Virus record (IMG/VR): IMGVR_UViG_3300042301_000097
Span: 1-37,011 of that record
DNA: 37,011 bases
Reading direction: 5' to 3' (one strand)
Source of the DNA: a virus
The translations under genes were made by a program, and so were the position numbers. The notes under the pieces were generated by a model. It worked only from the letters and a program-made list of their open reading frames with translations. It was not told the DNA's origin and did no database searches. Of the stretch, positions 18,101 to 24,306 are shown one piece after another. The stretch's first letter is position 1. Each line of letters begins with the position of its first letter.

Positions 18101-18488
18101 AACCACTTACCAATTGGTTTCAGGTTCAGAATTGTTTTTCTTGAATGGCACAATTGTTAATGACCAAGACTATGATTTGGTTGGCAATACAGTTAACAAT
18201 TTTCCAAGCACAGCAACAGGCAATTTCACTGTAATTCAATTTGCGCCAAACAATCAAGGCGTACCAAATGGATTGCCTACTGCGGTTTCTACATTTACAG
18301 TCACAAGTCAAGCGGTCTATTCATACAGCTATGACCCGCTTTATTTTGAGTTATATGGAAATGGTTGCTACTATGACCACGCAGTAGATTATTTGACGGC
18401 AACAGGTTCATACACGCTTGTGCCTACGCCTACAAATAACACGACAGTTCTTGTTCAACAAACTTACAACGGCACGGGGGCGGCATGA
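15186..18488 (+). CDS. J-like central tail tip / host specificity protein
   Basis: An 1100-aa protein. Residues 3-37 form a hydrophobic Ala/Ile-rich segment. Next comes a small conserved start of J-like proteins (KLPVIYGSAYVGGIVTDLSIT, about 67-87) and hub-like domains with LEAGDIVSLTNTNYGFTTKLFRVSKVTE near residue 440. The C-terminal half is Ser/Thr/Tyr-rich and beta-rich with fibronectin-like or carbohydrate-binding character, including a TAGQTVFTPTARQAGYITGQ segment common in phage fibre repeats. It probably contacts the receptor with the downstream glycine-rich protein. Confidence 0.85.
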   Translation: MPGSIIVATFLPGLTGFAATAAAFAINMVISAVIAKQFTPSSNNNSTLGDQLSPGARAQVPPAGDNKLPVIYGSAYVGGIVTDLSITNDYQNLYYCLALSEVTNTETGGTPDTITFGNAYWGGKKVIFQANGYTVASLLDESTGLYDTSVNGKLEFYFYRNGSTNPTNSPFFAYGTQVMGNTNLTYQWDSTKLMTNCAFVIIKVRYSQSANLTGIQQTRFQVINSRFAPGDCFLDYFTSTRYGAAIPTANINTTSLTALDAYCAGSFTYTSYSGSSNTQARFRFDGTLDTQQPIMTNLQYMATSCDCLLRYNEITSTWGVIVQSPTYTVALALDDSNIIGAISVSPLDIASSFNIAEVKFPDSSAQDSFNTSTFNLAVLNPSLLYPNEPVNKQSISLPLVNDNVRAQYLANRFLEACREDLQIQLTIGYVGLQLEAGDIVSLTNTNYGFTTKLFRVSKVTENYGSDGSITASLMLTEYNSTIFDDKNITQFTPSPNTGLADPLTFGTIPAPSVASNYPNAGTPYFIVNTTTSTAGIVDYVELWYSAYSNPTTAQRIFAGTTAIESDGNPYNPSTYLTVTLADIAAGNWYFFTRMVNGLGSSSFSAASPVFQWRPTTFTYENQYVVVAYGDDLIGTGISSSPTGKNYYGLYNSTSTTYSATASDYTWYLAQPTFGTVNKLCYINRTGRKFSFGTAPAAYAASTAAYVPASTFDNSIWSALPDGTNYIDLDVRTGQLTRTGTTSVGSGQIAIANNPDGTLVGALAPFLDFGGASTFTGSGSTLTIDIYGRVVGLIPPDGFYYTSEDFSATAGQTVFTPTARQAGYITGQDLVYRNGILLDTTEYTENSTTVTMNTACVVGEYIAIVSFRSVAASITYENLGLLYSSGTGTTTVTYTNLPHQLINAGDILTFANTGSPTQYTVSSINYTTKQIVFTAAFTATAGNSIYRYRAASSTYPSFSRFTATLTAASSYTPTTYQLVSGSELFFLNGTIVNDQDYDLVGNTVNNFPSTATGNFTVIQFAPNNQGVPNGLPTAVSTFTVTSQAVYSYSYDPLYFELYGNGCYYDHAVDYLTATGSYTLVPTPTNNTTVLVQQTYNGTGAA

Positions 18489-19324
18489 CACAGGCTTTTA
18501 ATCTTTCGCAATTAGCAAACAATGTAAACACTAGCGGCTTGCTTAATGCGGCGGCTGGTTTATATAACCAAACACCAGTTCCCAATGGCGGCACAGGCGT
18601 TGCATCTGTGGCATCAGGCAATCTGCTTGTAGGTGCTGGTACTTCAGCTATGACCGCATTGGCTGGCGCGGCAACTAATGATGTTGTAACTTGGAATGGC
18701 ACTGCTTGGGTTTCATCTGCGTCACAAGGCGCATCGCAAGCACCAACATTAGAAGCCTACACAACGCCCGGCACATGGACAAAACCAGCATCAGTAAAAG
18801 CCATTAAAGTCACTGTGGTTGGTGGCGGTGGTAGCACGGTTACTTTAACAGGCGGTGCTCTTGCAAGAGGTTCAGGCGGTGGTGGTGGTGGCGCGGCAAT
18901 ATTGATTTACCCAGCACCATCTTTGCCCGGACCACAACCCTATACAGTCGGAACAGCGGGTAATACATCTTCTTTTGGTGTTTCACCAGCACCAGCACCA
19001 TTAACAGTTATAAGCGCAACAGGTGGTGCGGCTGGCGGTGGTGGCGGCGCAAACGGAGGGGCTGGTGGTATTGGTTCTAATGGAGAAATGAACATTGCTG
19101 GCGGTGGTGGCGGTGGCTCTGGCAATCCTAACGCTGCCCCGGGTAGTGGCGGAAGTAGTATTTATGGAGGTGGCGCGGCTGGTCGAGGCACAACAGGCGC
19201 GGGTATTGCTGGCGGTGCTTATGGCGGAGGTGCATCAGGGGCATCTGTTAGTCCTGCCACGCCCGCCCCTCAAGCTGGCGGCACAGGTGCTACTGGCGTT
19301 GTAGTAATTGAGGAGTTTTATTGA
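18485..19324 (+). CDS. Glycine-rich tail adhesin / receptor-binding protein
   Basis: A 279-aa protein overlapping the J-like gene by 4 nt. Residues 1-95 link it to the tail (Asn/Ala-rich, with VPNGGTGVASVASGNLLVG, a motif frequent in tail fibres). Residues 98-115 (YTTPGTWTKPASVKAIKVTV) are the common start of glycine-rich phage domains. Residues 118-275 have many G3-G6 runs (GGGGGGAA, GGGGGANGGAGG) separated by Pro/Ala segments. The composition resembles the polyglycine-II sandwich of Salmonella phage S16 gp38-type adhesins. Receptor binding is inferred. Confidence 0.75.
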   Translation: MTQAFNLSQLANNVNTSGLLNAAAGLYNQTPVPNGGTGVASVASGNLLVGAGTSAMTALAGAATNDVVTWNGTAWVSSASQGASQAPTLEAYTTPGTWTKPASVKAIKVTVVGGGGSTVTLTGGALARGSGGGGGGAAILIYPAPSLPGPQPYTVGTAGNTSSFGVSPAPAPLTVISATGGAAGGGGGANGGAGGIGSNGEMNIAGGGGGGSGNPNAAPGSGGSSIYGGGAAGRGTTGAGIAGGAYGGGASGASVSPATPAPQAGGTGATGVVVIEEFY

Positions 19325-19533
19325 TGAAGGCACTTATTTCAACTTTAGAACAAAGGCAAACTGGATACAGGGTTGCACAAACATCATATGATGACCAAGT
19401 GTTTCCAGTAGCTGAATCACTTTTTTGGGTTGATTTCCCAAGCGATTTAAATGCTGAATTAGTCCCACAAGATTTCTATTGGTATGACCCAACCGATGAG
19501 ACAATCAAACCACAAGACATTACAGAGGAATAA
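19324..19533 (+). CDS. Small acidic protein after the adhesin, possible fibre chaperone
   Basis: A 69-aa acidic protein. ATG 19324 overlaps the adhesin stop (TGATG). The pattern ALISTLEQRQTGYRVAQ...VFPVAESLFWVDFP ... YWYDP is common for small proteins that follow phage fibre genes. The role is not known; fibre assembly is a positional guess. Confidence 0.65.
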   Translation: MKALISTLEQRQTGYRVAQTSYDDQVFPVAESLFWVDFPSDLNAELVPQDFYWYDPTDETIKPQDITEE

Positions 19534-19536
19534 TCC

Positions 19537-20646
19537 ATGTGCGACCAACTCAGCCAATTTGTTGTTGAAAAATATGTGCATCTAAAAGATTTTCTTGCAA
19601 AAGAATCATGCGCTGAGTTAACCGCAGAACTTAAAAAGCTAGTTGTTGAAAAACGCACTACGCAAGATGACCAATGCCCTAAGTCGCAAGCCGTACATGG
19701 TGCAATGGCATTTGATAAATTGCTGGTTGACTTGCTTCCACACTTTGAAAAAGCAAGCGGCAAGCGTTTGTATCCGACATATTCCTATGCGCGACTGTAT
19801 GCGCCTGATGATGAATTAGTCATTCACACCGACCGCGAGTCATGCGAGATAAGCGCAACGCTAACCCTTGGCTTTGAAGGCGATGTGTGGGCTATCTATA
19901 TGGGCGATGAGGGCAAAGCTAACCCAAGCCGCATAGACATGGCTGTGGGCGATGCTGTGCTGTATAGGGGCATGGATAAGCACCATTGGCGTGAACGCTA
20001 CACAGAGGGCAAATGGCAAGCGCAAGTATTCTTGCATTATGTAGACGCTGATGGCAAACACGCTGAATGGAAGTTTGACAAACGCCCATCATTGAATTTG
20101 CCAGTGGAAGATATGCGGTTTCGTGCATTCACTGACATACTTACTGACCAAGCCTGTGATGCATTAGTTAAGTTATACACGCAAGACGCTTTACCAAAAG
20201 AATTGCCATTTATTGGTAACGGTGAAAATATTGACTTAACAGTGCGAAATGTTAAGCGTGTGATGTTGCCAACCTATAAAGACATTGGCGGCAGATTGGC
20301 GGCGGCTGGTCTGTCAGCAAATCATTACGCATGGAAGTTTGACATTACCCATGCCAACCAAGCTGAATTTCTTGCCTATCCAGCGGGTGGTCGATATACA
20401 GCCCATGTGGACACATTTATTCAGCATGGTGATGAATGCCGCAAATTGACTGTATTAGCGTTTCTAAACGATAATTTCAAGGGCGGTAAATTCTTCTTGC
20501 AAGATGGTCACAAACGCTTTTACCCGCCACAAACAAAAGGCACTGTGCTGGTCTTTCCCTCATTCATCATGCACGGCGTGGAAGATGTGGAAGAAGGCAA
20601 AAGGTTCAGCGTAGTTTGCTGGATGGTCGGCAAATTTTTTAGGTAA
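19537..20646 (+). CDS. Tandem double-domain 2OG-Fe(II) dioxygenase
   Basis: A 369-aa protein with two complete double-stranded beta-helix dioxygenase units. Domain 1 (about 75-172) has the iron motif H97-T-D99 in LVIHTDRESCE and a distal His at 149/150 (KHHWRE). The 2OG-binding basic residue is not the usual Arg; K159 is a candidate. Domain 2 (about 265-369) has H290-V-D292 (YTAHVDTFI), distal H346 (MHGVED) and R356 ten residues later, the classical 2OG site, resembling prolyl hydroxylases. It lies between the adhesin operon and lysis genes. Possible substrates are the Pro-rich adhesin, host proteins or DNA; none is shown by sequence. Confidence 0.85.
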   Translation: MCDQLSQFVVEKYVHLKDFLAKESCAELTAELKKLVVEKRTTQDDQCPKSQAVHGAMAFDKLLVDLLPHFEKASGKRLYPTYSYARLYAPDDELVIHTDRESCEISATLTLGFEGDVWAIYMGDEGKANPSRIDMAVGDAVLYRGMDKHHWRERYTEGKWQAQVFLHYVDADGKHAEWKFDKRPSLNLPVEDMRFRAFTDILTDQACDALVKLYTQDALPKELPFIGNGENIDLTVRNVKRVMLPTYKDIGGRLAAAGLSANHYAWKFDITHANQAEFLAYPAGGRYTAHVDTFIQHGDECRKLTVLAFLNDNFKGGKFFLQDGHKRFYPPQTKGTVLVFPSFIMHGVEDVEEGKRFSVVCWMVGKFFR

Positions 20647-20650
20647 CAAA

Positions 20651-20929
20651 ATGAATTCACCTATTTTGTCAGTCCGTAGCATCACCGATGAAGAACTAAA
20701 ATCCATGTTGCGCGAGGCGGCAGAGTGGGGCGCAAAACGCGCATTGGCTGACATAGGTTTGCATGACGATGAAGCTGGTGACGATGTTAAAGAATTGCGT
20801 GGCTTGTTGGAAAGCTGGCGCGAGGCAAAGAAAACTGCATTCAAAACCGCAATTAGTTGGCTGACTACTGGCTTGCTCATCCTGATTATTGGCGGTGTTT
20901 ACTACTATGTAGGCAAAGACAAGGGGTAA
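20651..20929 (+). CDS. DUF6127-like membrane protein
   Basis: A 92-aa protein resembling the DUF6127 family: REAAEWGAKRALADIGLHDDEAGDDVKELRGLL then WREAKKTAFKTAISWLTTG and one membrane segment (about 66-86, TGLLILIIGGVYYYV). The cytosolic N-terminus is helical. It opens a run of membrane proteins before the endolysin, so a role in lysis or in the infected cell envelope is possible. The function of the family is not known to me. Confidence 0.72.
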   Translation: MNSPILSVRSITDEELKSMLREAAEWGAKRALADIGLHDDEAGDDVKELRGLLESWREAKKTAFKTAISWLTTGLLILIIGGVYYYVGKDKG

Positions 20930-20932
20930 AAA

Positions 20933-21616
20933 ATTGACCCTATCACTCTTTTGTTGGCGGCAAATAGTTGCGTGGCGGCTATTAGGCAAGGCGCAGAATT
21001 TTATAAACAGGCTCGCGAGTCCTTTCTTGAAATTAAAGCAACTGCTGATGAAATTGTTGCAGATGCAAAAGCTGTGCGTTCCTTTTGGCAAAAGTTATTT
21101 GGCAAACCAGCCACGCCCAAGCCTGTGGCGCAAAAGAAAAAAGAGAAATACAAATCCTACGATGAGACACAAGCCACCGCAGACATTGTTAAGCACCTAA
21201 CAAAATTCTGGACATTACAGGATGAACTAAATGAGTTTCTGAGGGCAGAAGAATTAAAAGCGCAAACTTATAACCCTGATGCAACCAATGCAGAGATGAT
21301 GGCAAGCGCGATGAATATCATTTTGTGCAAACAGCAGATGGAAAAACTCAGCGTAGAGATTCGTGAAATCATGGTGTATGAAACGCCCGGTCTAGCGGAC
21401 ATATTCACCCAGACTTATGCCATGCGCGGGGTCATACAAGAAGAACAAGAAAAAGCTAGACTTGCAAAAGAAGCAAAGGAAAGGCAAATGCAATGGCAAC
21501 AGCGGGAAAAGGAAAGAAACTTCCAAGCCAAACTCGCGGCTCTGGTGGTGACTTTTACATTCCTCCTTTACCTGTGGCTGTGGCTCGCCCTGTTAACTCG
21601 CTGGAGACAGACATAG
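20933..21616 (+). CDS. Tail-anchored membrane protein with probable ATT start
   Basis: No ATG or GTG fits the beginning of this frame. ATT at 20933 is preceded by AAGGGG (20921-20926) at 6 nt and starts MDPITLLLAANSCVAAIRQ, a very natural N-terminus and better than TTG 20951. The product would be 227 aa: amphipathic N-terminus (1-55), basic linker (KPATPKPVAQKKKEKY), a helical middle (about 75-150), a charged coiled coil (EEQEKARLAKEAKERQMQ) and one C-terminal membrane helix (about 201-222, Leu/Trp-rich). The C-terminus overlaps the next gene in another frame. Function unknown; lysis region. Confidence 0.72.
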   Translation: MDPITLLLAANSCVAAIRQGAEFYKQARESFLEIKATADEIVADAKAVRSFWQKLFGKPATPKPVAQKKKEKYKSYDETQATADIVKHLTKFWTLQDELNEFLRAEELKAQTYNPDATNAEMMASAMNIILCKQQMEKLSVEIREIMVYETPGLADIFTQTYAMRGVIQEEQEKARLAKEAKERQMQWQQREKERNFQAKLAALVVTFTFLLYLWLWLALLTRWRQT

Positions 21617-21780
21617 TGGGCTGGATAGCGGCTACTCTGCTTATAGGGTTGCTACTCCCATTGCTGGGTTTTTTGTATGCGGATATATTAACTACCAAGC
21701 GAGATGTTCAGATTGAACTTGTCAAAGTCCAGCAGTTAAGGCGGCAGATTGAAATTGAGAAAAGGAAAACCAATGAGTAA
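21493..21780 (+). CDS. Small membrane protein overlapping the previous gene out of frame
   Basis: A 95-aa protein: basic Gly/Ser N-terminus, a Pro-rich stretch (YIPPLPVAVARPV), one strong membrane helix (about 42-64, VGWIAATLLIGLLLPLLGFLY), and a charged coiled-coil tail (VQIELVKVQQLRRQIEIEKRK). A good AAAGGAAAGG site precedes ATG 21493. The first 124 nt are shared with the end of the preceding gene. It may be a holin-like or spanin-like helper; the family is not recognised. Confidence 0.62.
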   Translation: MATAGKGKKLPSQTRGSGGDFYIPPLPVAVARPVNSLETDIVGWIAATLLIGLLLPLLGFLYADILTTKRDVQIELVKVQQLRRQIEIEKRKTNE

Positions 21781-22099
21781 GCAATTGGAAAAAGATTCAA
21801 CTTATAACCAGTTTGATGTTGACGCTGATGGCGTAGTGACTGATGCTGAACTTGCGCGGTCTGAACGAATGTTGATGATAGACAATTTGGACAAAATGCA
21901 AGACCAACAGCGCATTATGGCTTGGGCGGCTTTGGTTGCACCGCCTGTACTGATTGCATATTTGGCATCAGAATTAGTTGCATTGGATAAAGTCAATGCG
22001 TTGAATGGGCTGGTCACAACCTACTGCGCGGCAATGGGTACGATTGTGGTTGCGTTCATGGCGGCACAGGCGTATGTGCGCGGCAAAGCAGAGGGGTAA
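21773..22099 (+). CDS. EF-hand membrane protein, holin candidate
   Basis: 108 aa from ATG 21773. Residues 15-26 (DVDADGVVTDAE) form a complete EF-hand calcium loop, D-x-D-x-D-G-x-V-x-D-x-E, preceded by Phe14. Two membrane helices follow (about 48-70 and 79-101). Size, topology and position before Rz and the endolysin fit a holin or a holin-like regulator. The EF-hand is read directly from the sequence. Calcium binding and holin activity are inferred. It overlaps the previous gene by 8 nt. Confidence 0.75.
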   Translation: MSKQLEKDSTYNQFDVDADGVVTDAELARSERMLMIDNLDKMQDQQRIMAWAALVAPPVLIAYLASELVALDKVNALNGLVTTYCAAMGTIVVAFMAAQAYVRGKAEG

Positions 22100-22101
22100 A
22101 C

Positions 22102-22344
22102 ATGGAACAGACATTGCGAGGCAAGCTGACCTACAAGGTAACCTTAATGGTAGCTTCAACTTTATGTATTGTTGTTTGTGGCATGGTCTTTACTTTGATG
22201 ATGGGATTGTTTGACGAAAAAGTAGACAACGCTGAAATCTTTAAACTTATAAGCCCAGCATTCCAAACAGTGGTTGGCGGCTTCATTGGTTTGTTGGCTG
22301 GCATTAAGCTGTCCCATGATGATGAAGAAGTGAATAAGCCATGA
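22102..22344 (+). CDS. Two-helix membrane protein, holin candidate
   Basis: An 80-aa protein with two membrane segments (about 13-36 and 51-69) and an acidic C-terminus (SHDDEEVNKP). It lies directly upstream of Rz with an ATGA overlap (22341-22344). Its small size and two helices fit a class II or III holin. With the EF-hand protein it may form a holin/antiholin pair. Confidence 0.68.
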   Translation: MEQTLRGKLTYKVTLMVASTLCIVVCGMVFTLMMGLFDEKVDNAEIFKLISPAFQTVVGGFIGLLAGIKLSHDDEEVNKP

Positions 22345-22814
22345 GCATCTTTAATCCTTATGTGATGCTTGGTGCGCTGTTAGCGGTGTTATCTGCTTTT
22401 GCTGGCGGCTACATGAAAGGCGAATCTGACGAATTTGCACGACAACAAACTGAGATTGCCGCGCTGAATGCCAAAGCAAGAGATACTGAACAAGCAATGG
22501 CAAAGGTGGCGCAAACTTATGGAGAAACATTACGAAAGGCAAACCATGTTGCAAAGATTAAAGAAATTAAGTTGCGTAACGATATTGCTACTGGCGAACG
22601 CCGGTTGTTCATTCCTGTTTCCGCGCCCAATTGCCCCATACCAACCACCGCAGATGCCACCACTGCCAGCGGAAGTGATACAAGAACAACATCAGCCGAA
22701 CTTGACCGAACGACTGCTGATGCTCTTGTCGCCATCACCGCAGAAGGAGATGCCGCAATCAGAAAACTTAACACCTGTGTCCAAGCCTACGAAACCATGA
22801 GGAATGCAAAATGA
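22341..22814 (+). CDS. Rz: i-spanin Rz
   Basis: A 157-aa protein that links the inner to the outer membrane in the last lysis step. It has an N-terminal membrane anchor (about 7-25), a long periplasmic helical region (DEFARQQTEIAALNAKARDT), and the typical Rz central LRNDIATGERRLFIPV and C-terminal LDRTTADALVAITAEGDAAI then LNTCVQAYETMR. Rz1 is encoded inside it in another frame. The 3' end overlaps the endolysin by 4 nt. Confidence 0.9.
   Translation: MSIFNPYVMLGALLAVLSAFAGGYMKGESDEFARQQTEIAALNAKARDTEQAMAKVAQTYGETLRKANHVAKIKEIKLRNDIATGERRLFIPVSAPNCPIPTTADATTASGSDTRTTSAELDRTTADALVAITAEGDAAIRKLNTCVQAYETMRNAK
22546..22800 (+). CDS. Rz1: o-spanin Rz1, fully embedded in Rz
   Basis: 84 aa, read in a different frame entirely inside Rz. 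The start ATG 22546 follows GAAAGGC. A basic hydrophobic signal (MLQRLKKLSCVTILLLANAG) is followed by C21, predicted to be lipidated, then a Pro-rich segment (FPRPIAPYQPPQMPPLP), the hallmark of Rz1. The lipobox is imperfect: Asn at -3 instead of Leu/Val, with A-G before the Cys. An earlier in-frame ATG at 22519 is possible but less likely. Confidence 0.82.
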   Translation: MLQRLKKLSCVTILLLANAGCSFLFPRPIAPYQPPQMPPLPAEVIQEQHQPNLTERLLMLLSPSPQKEMPQSENLTPVSKPTKP

Positions 22815-23239
22815 AATTAAGCCCATCTTTCACCCTTGATGAACTGACGCATACTGACTTGCGCCAATACGACAACACACCCAGCGATGGTGAATTGGAA
22901 AACCTTGTGCGCTTGGCTGAGTTTTTAGAGCAAGTTAAAGTCGTGCTGGGCGGCAAGCCCATCATCGTGAATAGTGCATTCAGGTCAAAAGCCGTAAATG
23001 ATGCAGTGGGTTCAAAAGATGGGAGTCAACATCGCAAAGGCTGTGCGGCTGATATTCGTGTGCCGGGGCTAACGCCTGACCAAGTAGTCAAGGCAATCAT
23101 TGAATCTGGCTTACCCTACGACCAAGTGATTCGCGAGTTTGACCGCTGGACACATGTCAGCATTCCAAACACAACGGTTGCCGAACCTCGCGGCATGGCA
23201 TTGATTATTGACAAAGGCGGTGCAAGGGCTTACGCTTAA
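22811..23239 (+). CDS. Endolysin, peptidase M15 family
   Basis: A 142-aa M15A-type zinc peptidase that should cleave cross-links in peptidoglycan. Zinc ligands are H74 and D81 in SQHRKGCAADIR and H115 in WTHVSIP. E109 (IREFDRW) is a likely catalytic acid, and the conserved NSAFRSKAVNDAVG substrate helix is present. No signal peptide is visible, so release depends on the holin. The stop overlaps the end of a converging minus-strand gene. Confidence 0.9.
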   Translation: MKLSPSFTLDELTHTDLRQYDNTPSDGELENLVRLAEFLEQVKVVLGGKPIIVNSAFRSKAVNDAVGSKDGSQHRKGCAADIRVPGLTPDQVVKAIIESGLPYDQVIREFDRWTHVSIPNTTVAEPRGMALIIDKGGARAYA

Positions 23240-23331
23240 TCTGCAAACAGATATAGCAATAAGACTATGCCACCGATGCCAATAATTGCGCCAGCAAACA
23301 TGACTGCAATGGTAATTAACACTTCAATCAT
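23236..23331 (-). CDS. 31-aa single-pass membrane peptide
   Basis: A minus-strand frame encoding MIEVLITIAVMFAGAIIGIG followed by an IVLLLYLFAD-type end: one hydrophobic helix with an acidic start and end. Its start overlaps the stop of the 57-aa gene above it in the same AAAATGATTGA pattern seen at 23783-23790. The stop overlaps the endolysin stop tail to tail. It is too short to be certain. Confidence 0.5.
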   Translation of the reverse strand: MIEVLITIAVMFAGAIIGIGGIVLLLYLFAD

Positions 23332-23497
23332 TTTTTTTTGATAACGCTTTGCAATAAAAGAACACTTGATTCTTTTCGTTGATGTCGGTTTTGTCTTGCT
23401 TGCGCTTGGCAAATTCTTCGCCTTGCTTAAAGCGTTTCATTTTTTCATCGCGTGTCCAGATTGATGGCTGACCTTTGTAGTCCCATGCTGAATTCAT
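23324..23497 (-). CDS. 57-aa basic protein of leftward operon, unknown
   Basis: The start ATG at 23497 (MNSAWDYKGQPSIW) follows GGGAAAG and overlaps the stop of the previous gene (ATGA). It is rich in Lys/Glu, ends in ALSKKND, and has no membrane segments. Not recognised. The longer frame from 23554 is rejected because it would overlap the upstream gene deeply. Confidence 0.58.
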   Translation of the reverse strand: MNSAWDYKGQPSIWTRDEKMKRFKQGEEFAKRKQDKTDINEKNQVFFYCKALSKKND

Positions 23498-23790
23498 GTG
23501 TTCTTTCCCTGTGGTGGTGTGCAAGTGTGAATGTATTTTGTGCGTTTGCCGCATCGTGGGCAGAAGTTCTGCTCTGTTCGCTGTGGTGGGTGGGCGTAAA
23601 GAGCAGTAGCGTTTTCAAATGGCTTTTCTGTATGGGCTTGCAACCCATATCCAAGCCAGTAATCAGGCTCTTGGCTTTCCAACTCTGCAATGGCTTGCTT
23701 GCCTGCTTGGATGGCTTCTGCTGTGCCAATAGGTTCACCGCCATAACACCACTCAAGGGCTTCTACCATCTGTTTCAATACTTCAATCAT
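23494..23790 (-). CDS. 98-aa protein with C-terminal zinc-knuckle
   Basis: MIEVLKQMVEALEWCYGGEP opens a helical N-terminus. The middle PDYWLGYGLQAHTEKPF...ALYAHPP is a segment often seen in small phage accessory proteins. The end has CPRCGKRTKYIHTC, a CxxC plus HxC set that could bind zinc. The start overlaps the upstream gene's stop (TGA 23783-23785). Function unknown. Confidence 0.65.
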   Translation of the reverse strand: MIEVLKQMVEALEWCYGGEPIGTAEAIQAGKQAIAELESQEPDYWLGYGLQAHTEKPFENATALYAHPPQRTEQNFCPRCGKRTKYIHTCTPPQGKNT

Positions 23791-23974
23791 TTTTTTTCAA
23801 ACTCCGAATATAAATAGCCATGCTTGACAGCGTATCTTTGCCAAATGCTTTAGCGAATTCATGTTCAACCCGATAAGCCGCCAATTCCAATGCGCTATTC
23901 CAACCCGCTACATAAAGTTCTTGCTCAGCTTTTTCTGTGTTTGTTAATGTTGTCGGTTTATTAAATTCACTCAT
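23783..23974 (-). CDS. 63-aa helical protein, unknown
   Basis: A charged helical protein (EKAEQELYVAGWNSALELAAY) that starts in an ATGA overlap with the 110-aa gene and ends SLKKND, the same final residues as the 57-aa gene at 23324. No domain recognised. Confidence 0.62.
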   Translation of the reverse strand: MSEFNKPTTLTNTEKAEQELYVAGWNSALELAAYRVEHEFAKAFGKDTLSSMAIYIRSLKKND

Positions 23975-24303
23975 CGCGTCACCCCATCACGCAATGCGCG
24001 GTGTGCTGTGCGGTATTCAAACAGGTCAGCAAGATTAGGGTTAAGTATGGCAAACAATCGCGCAAGGTATGGGCTGATATTGTTGTTGATTTTCCACCCA
24101 TCTACGCCTTGCTCAGACAGCGCAGAATGATGCCGCAATACATGGATGATGGTTCGGGCTGAGTAGTGCTTAAAACCCGCCCTGACCACTTTAAAAGCCT
24201 CTTGCTCAAACGCCATCCATATGTGTGCGTTCTCAGGTATCCAAAGTAGAAATTCATCGCTGAATTGTTCTTTATGTTCGTGTGCAATATTTTCAATGTT
24301 CAT
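23971..24303 (-). CDS. Conserved phage protein of 110 aa, unknown
   Basis: It begins MNIENIAHEHKEQFSDEFLL and contains the distinctive ARTIIHVLRHHSALSEQ and WKINNNISPYLARLFAILNP stretches, which I associate with a conserved small phage protein of no known function. It has no Cys motifs or membrane segments. GGAG lies at the right spacing before the start. It follows the lipoprotein gene by 3 nt. Confidence 0.75.
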   Translation of the reverse strand: MNIENIAHEHKEQFSDEFLLWIPENAHIWMAFEQEAFKVVRAGFKHYSARTIIHVLRHHSALSEQGVDGWKINNNISPYLARLFAILNPNLADLFEYRTAHRALRDGVTR

Positions 24304-24306
24304 TTT

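Noticed and set aside
18940-19125. Pro-rich minus-strand frame
   Set aside because: It is the reverse of the glycine-rich adhesin (GGN read backwards as Pro), not a gene.
23240-23340. A terminator between the convergent operons
   Set aside because: The T-run at 23331-23339 has no preceding stable GC stem on either strand; it is the A-run of overlapping codons in the minus genes.
23452-23817. Plus-strand 121-aa Cys/Leu-rich frame
   Set aside because: Antisense to two minus genes supported by ribosome sites and ATGA overlaps; no good start.
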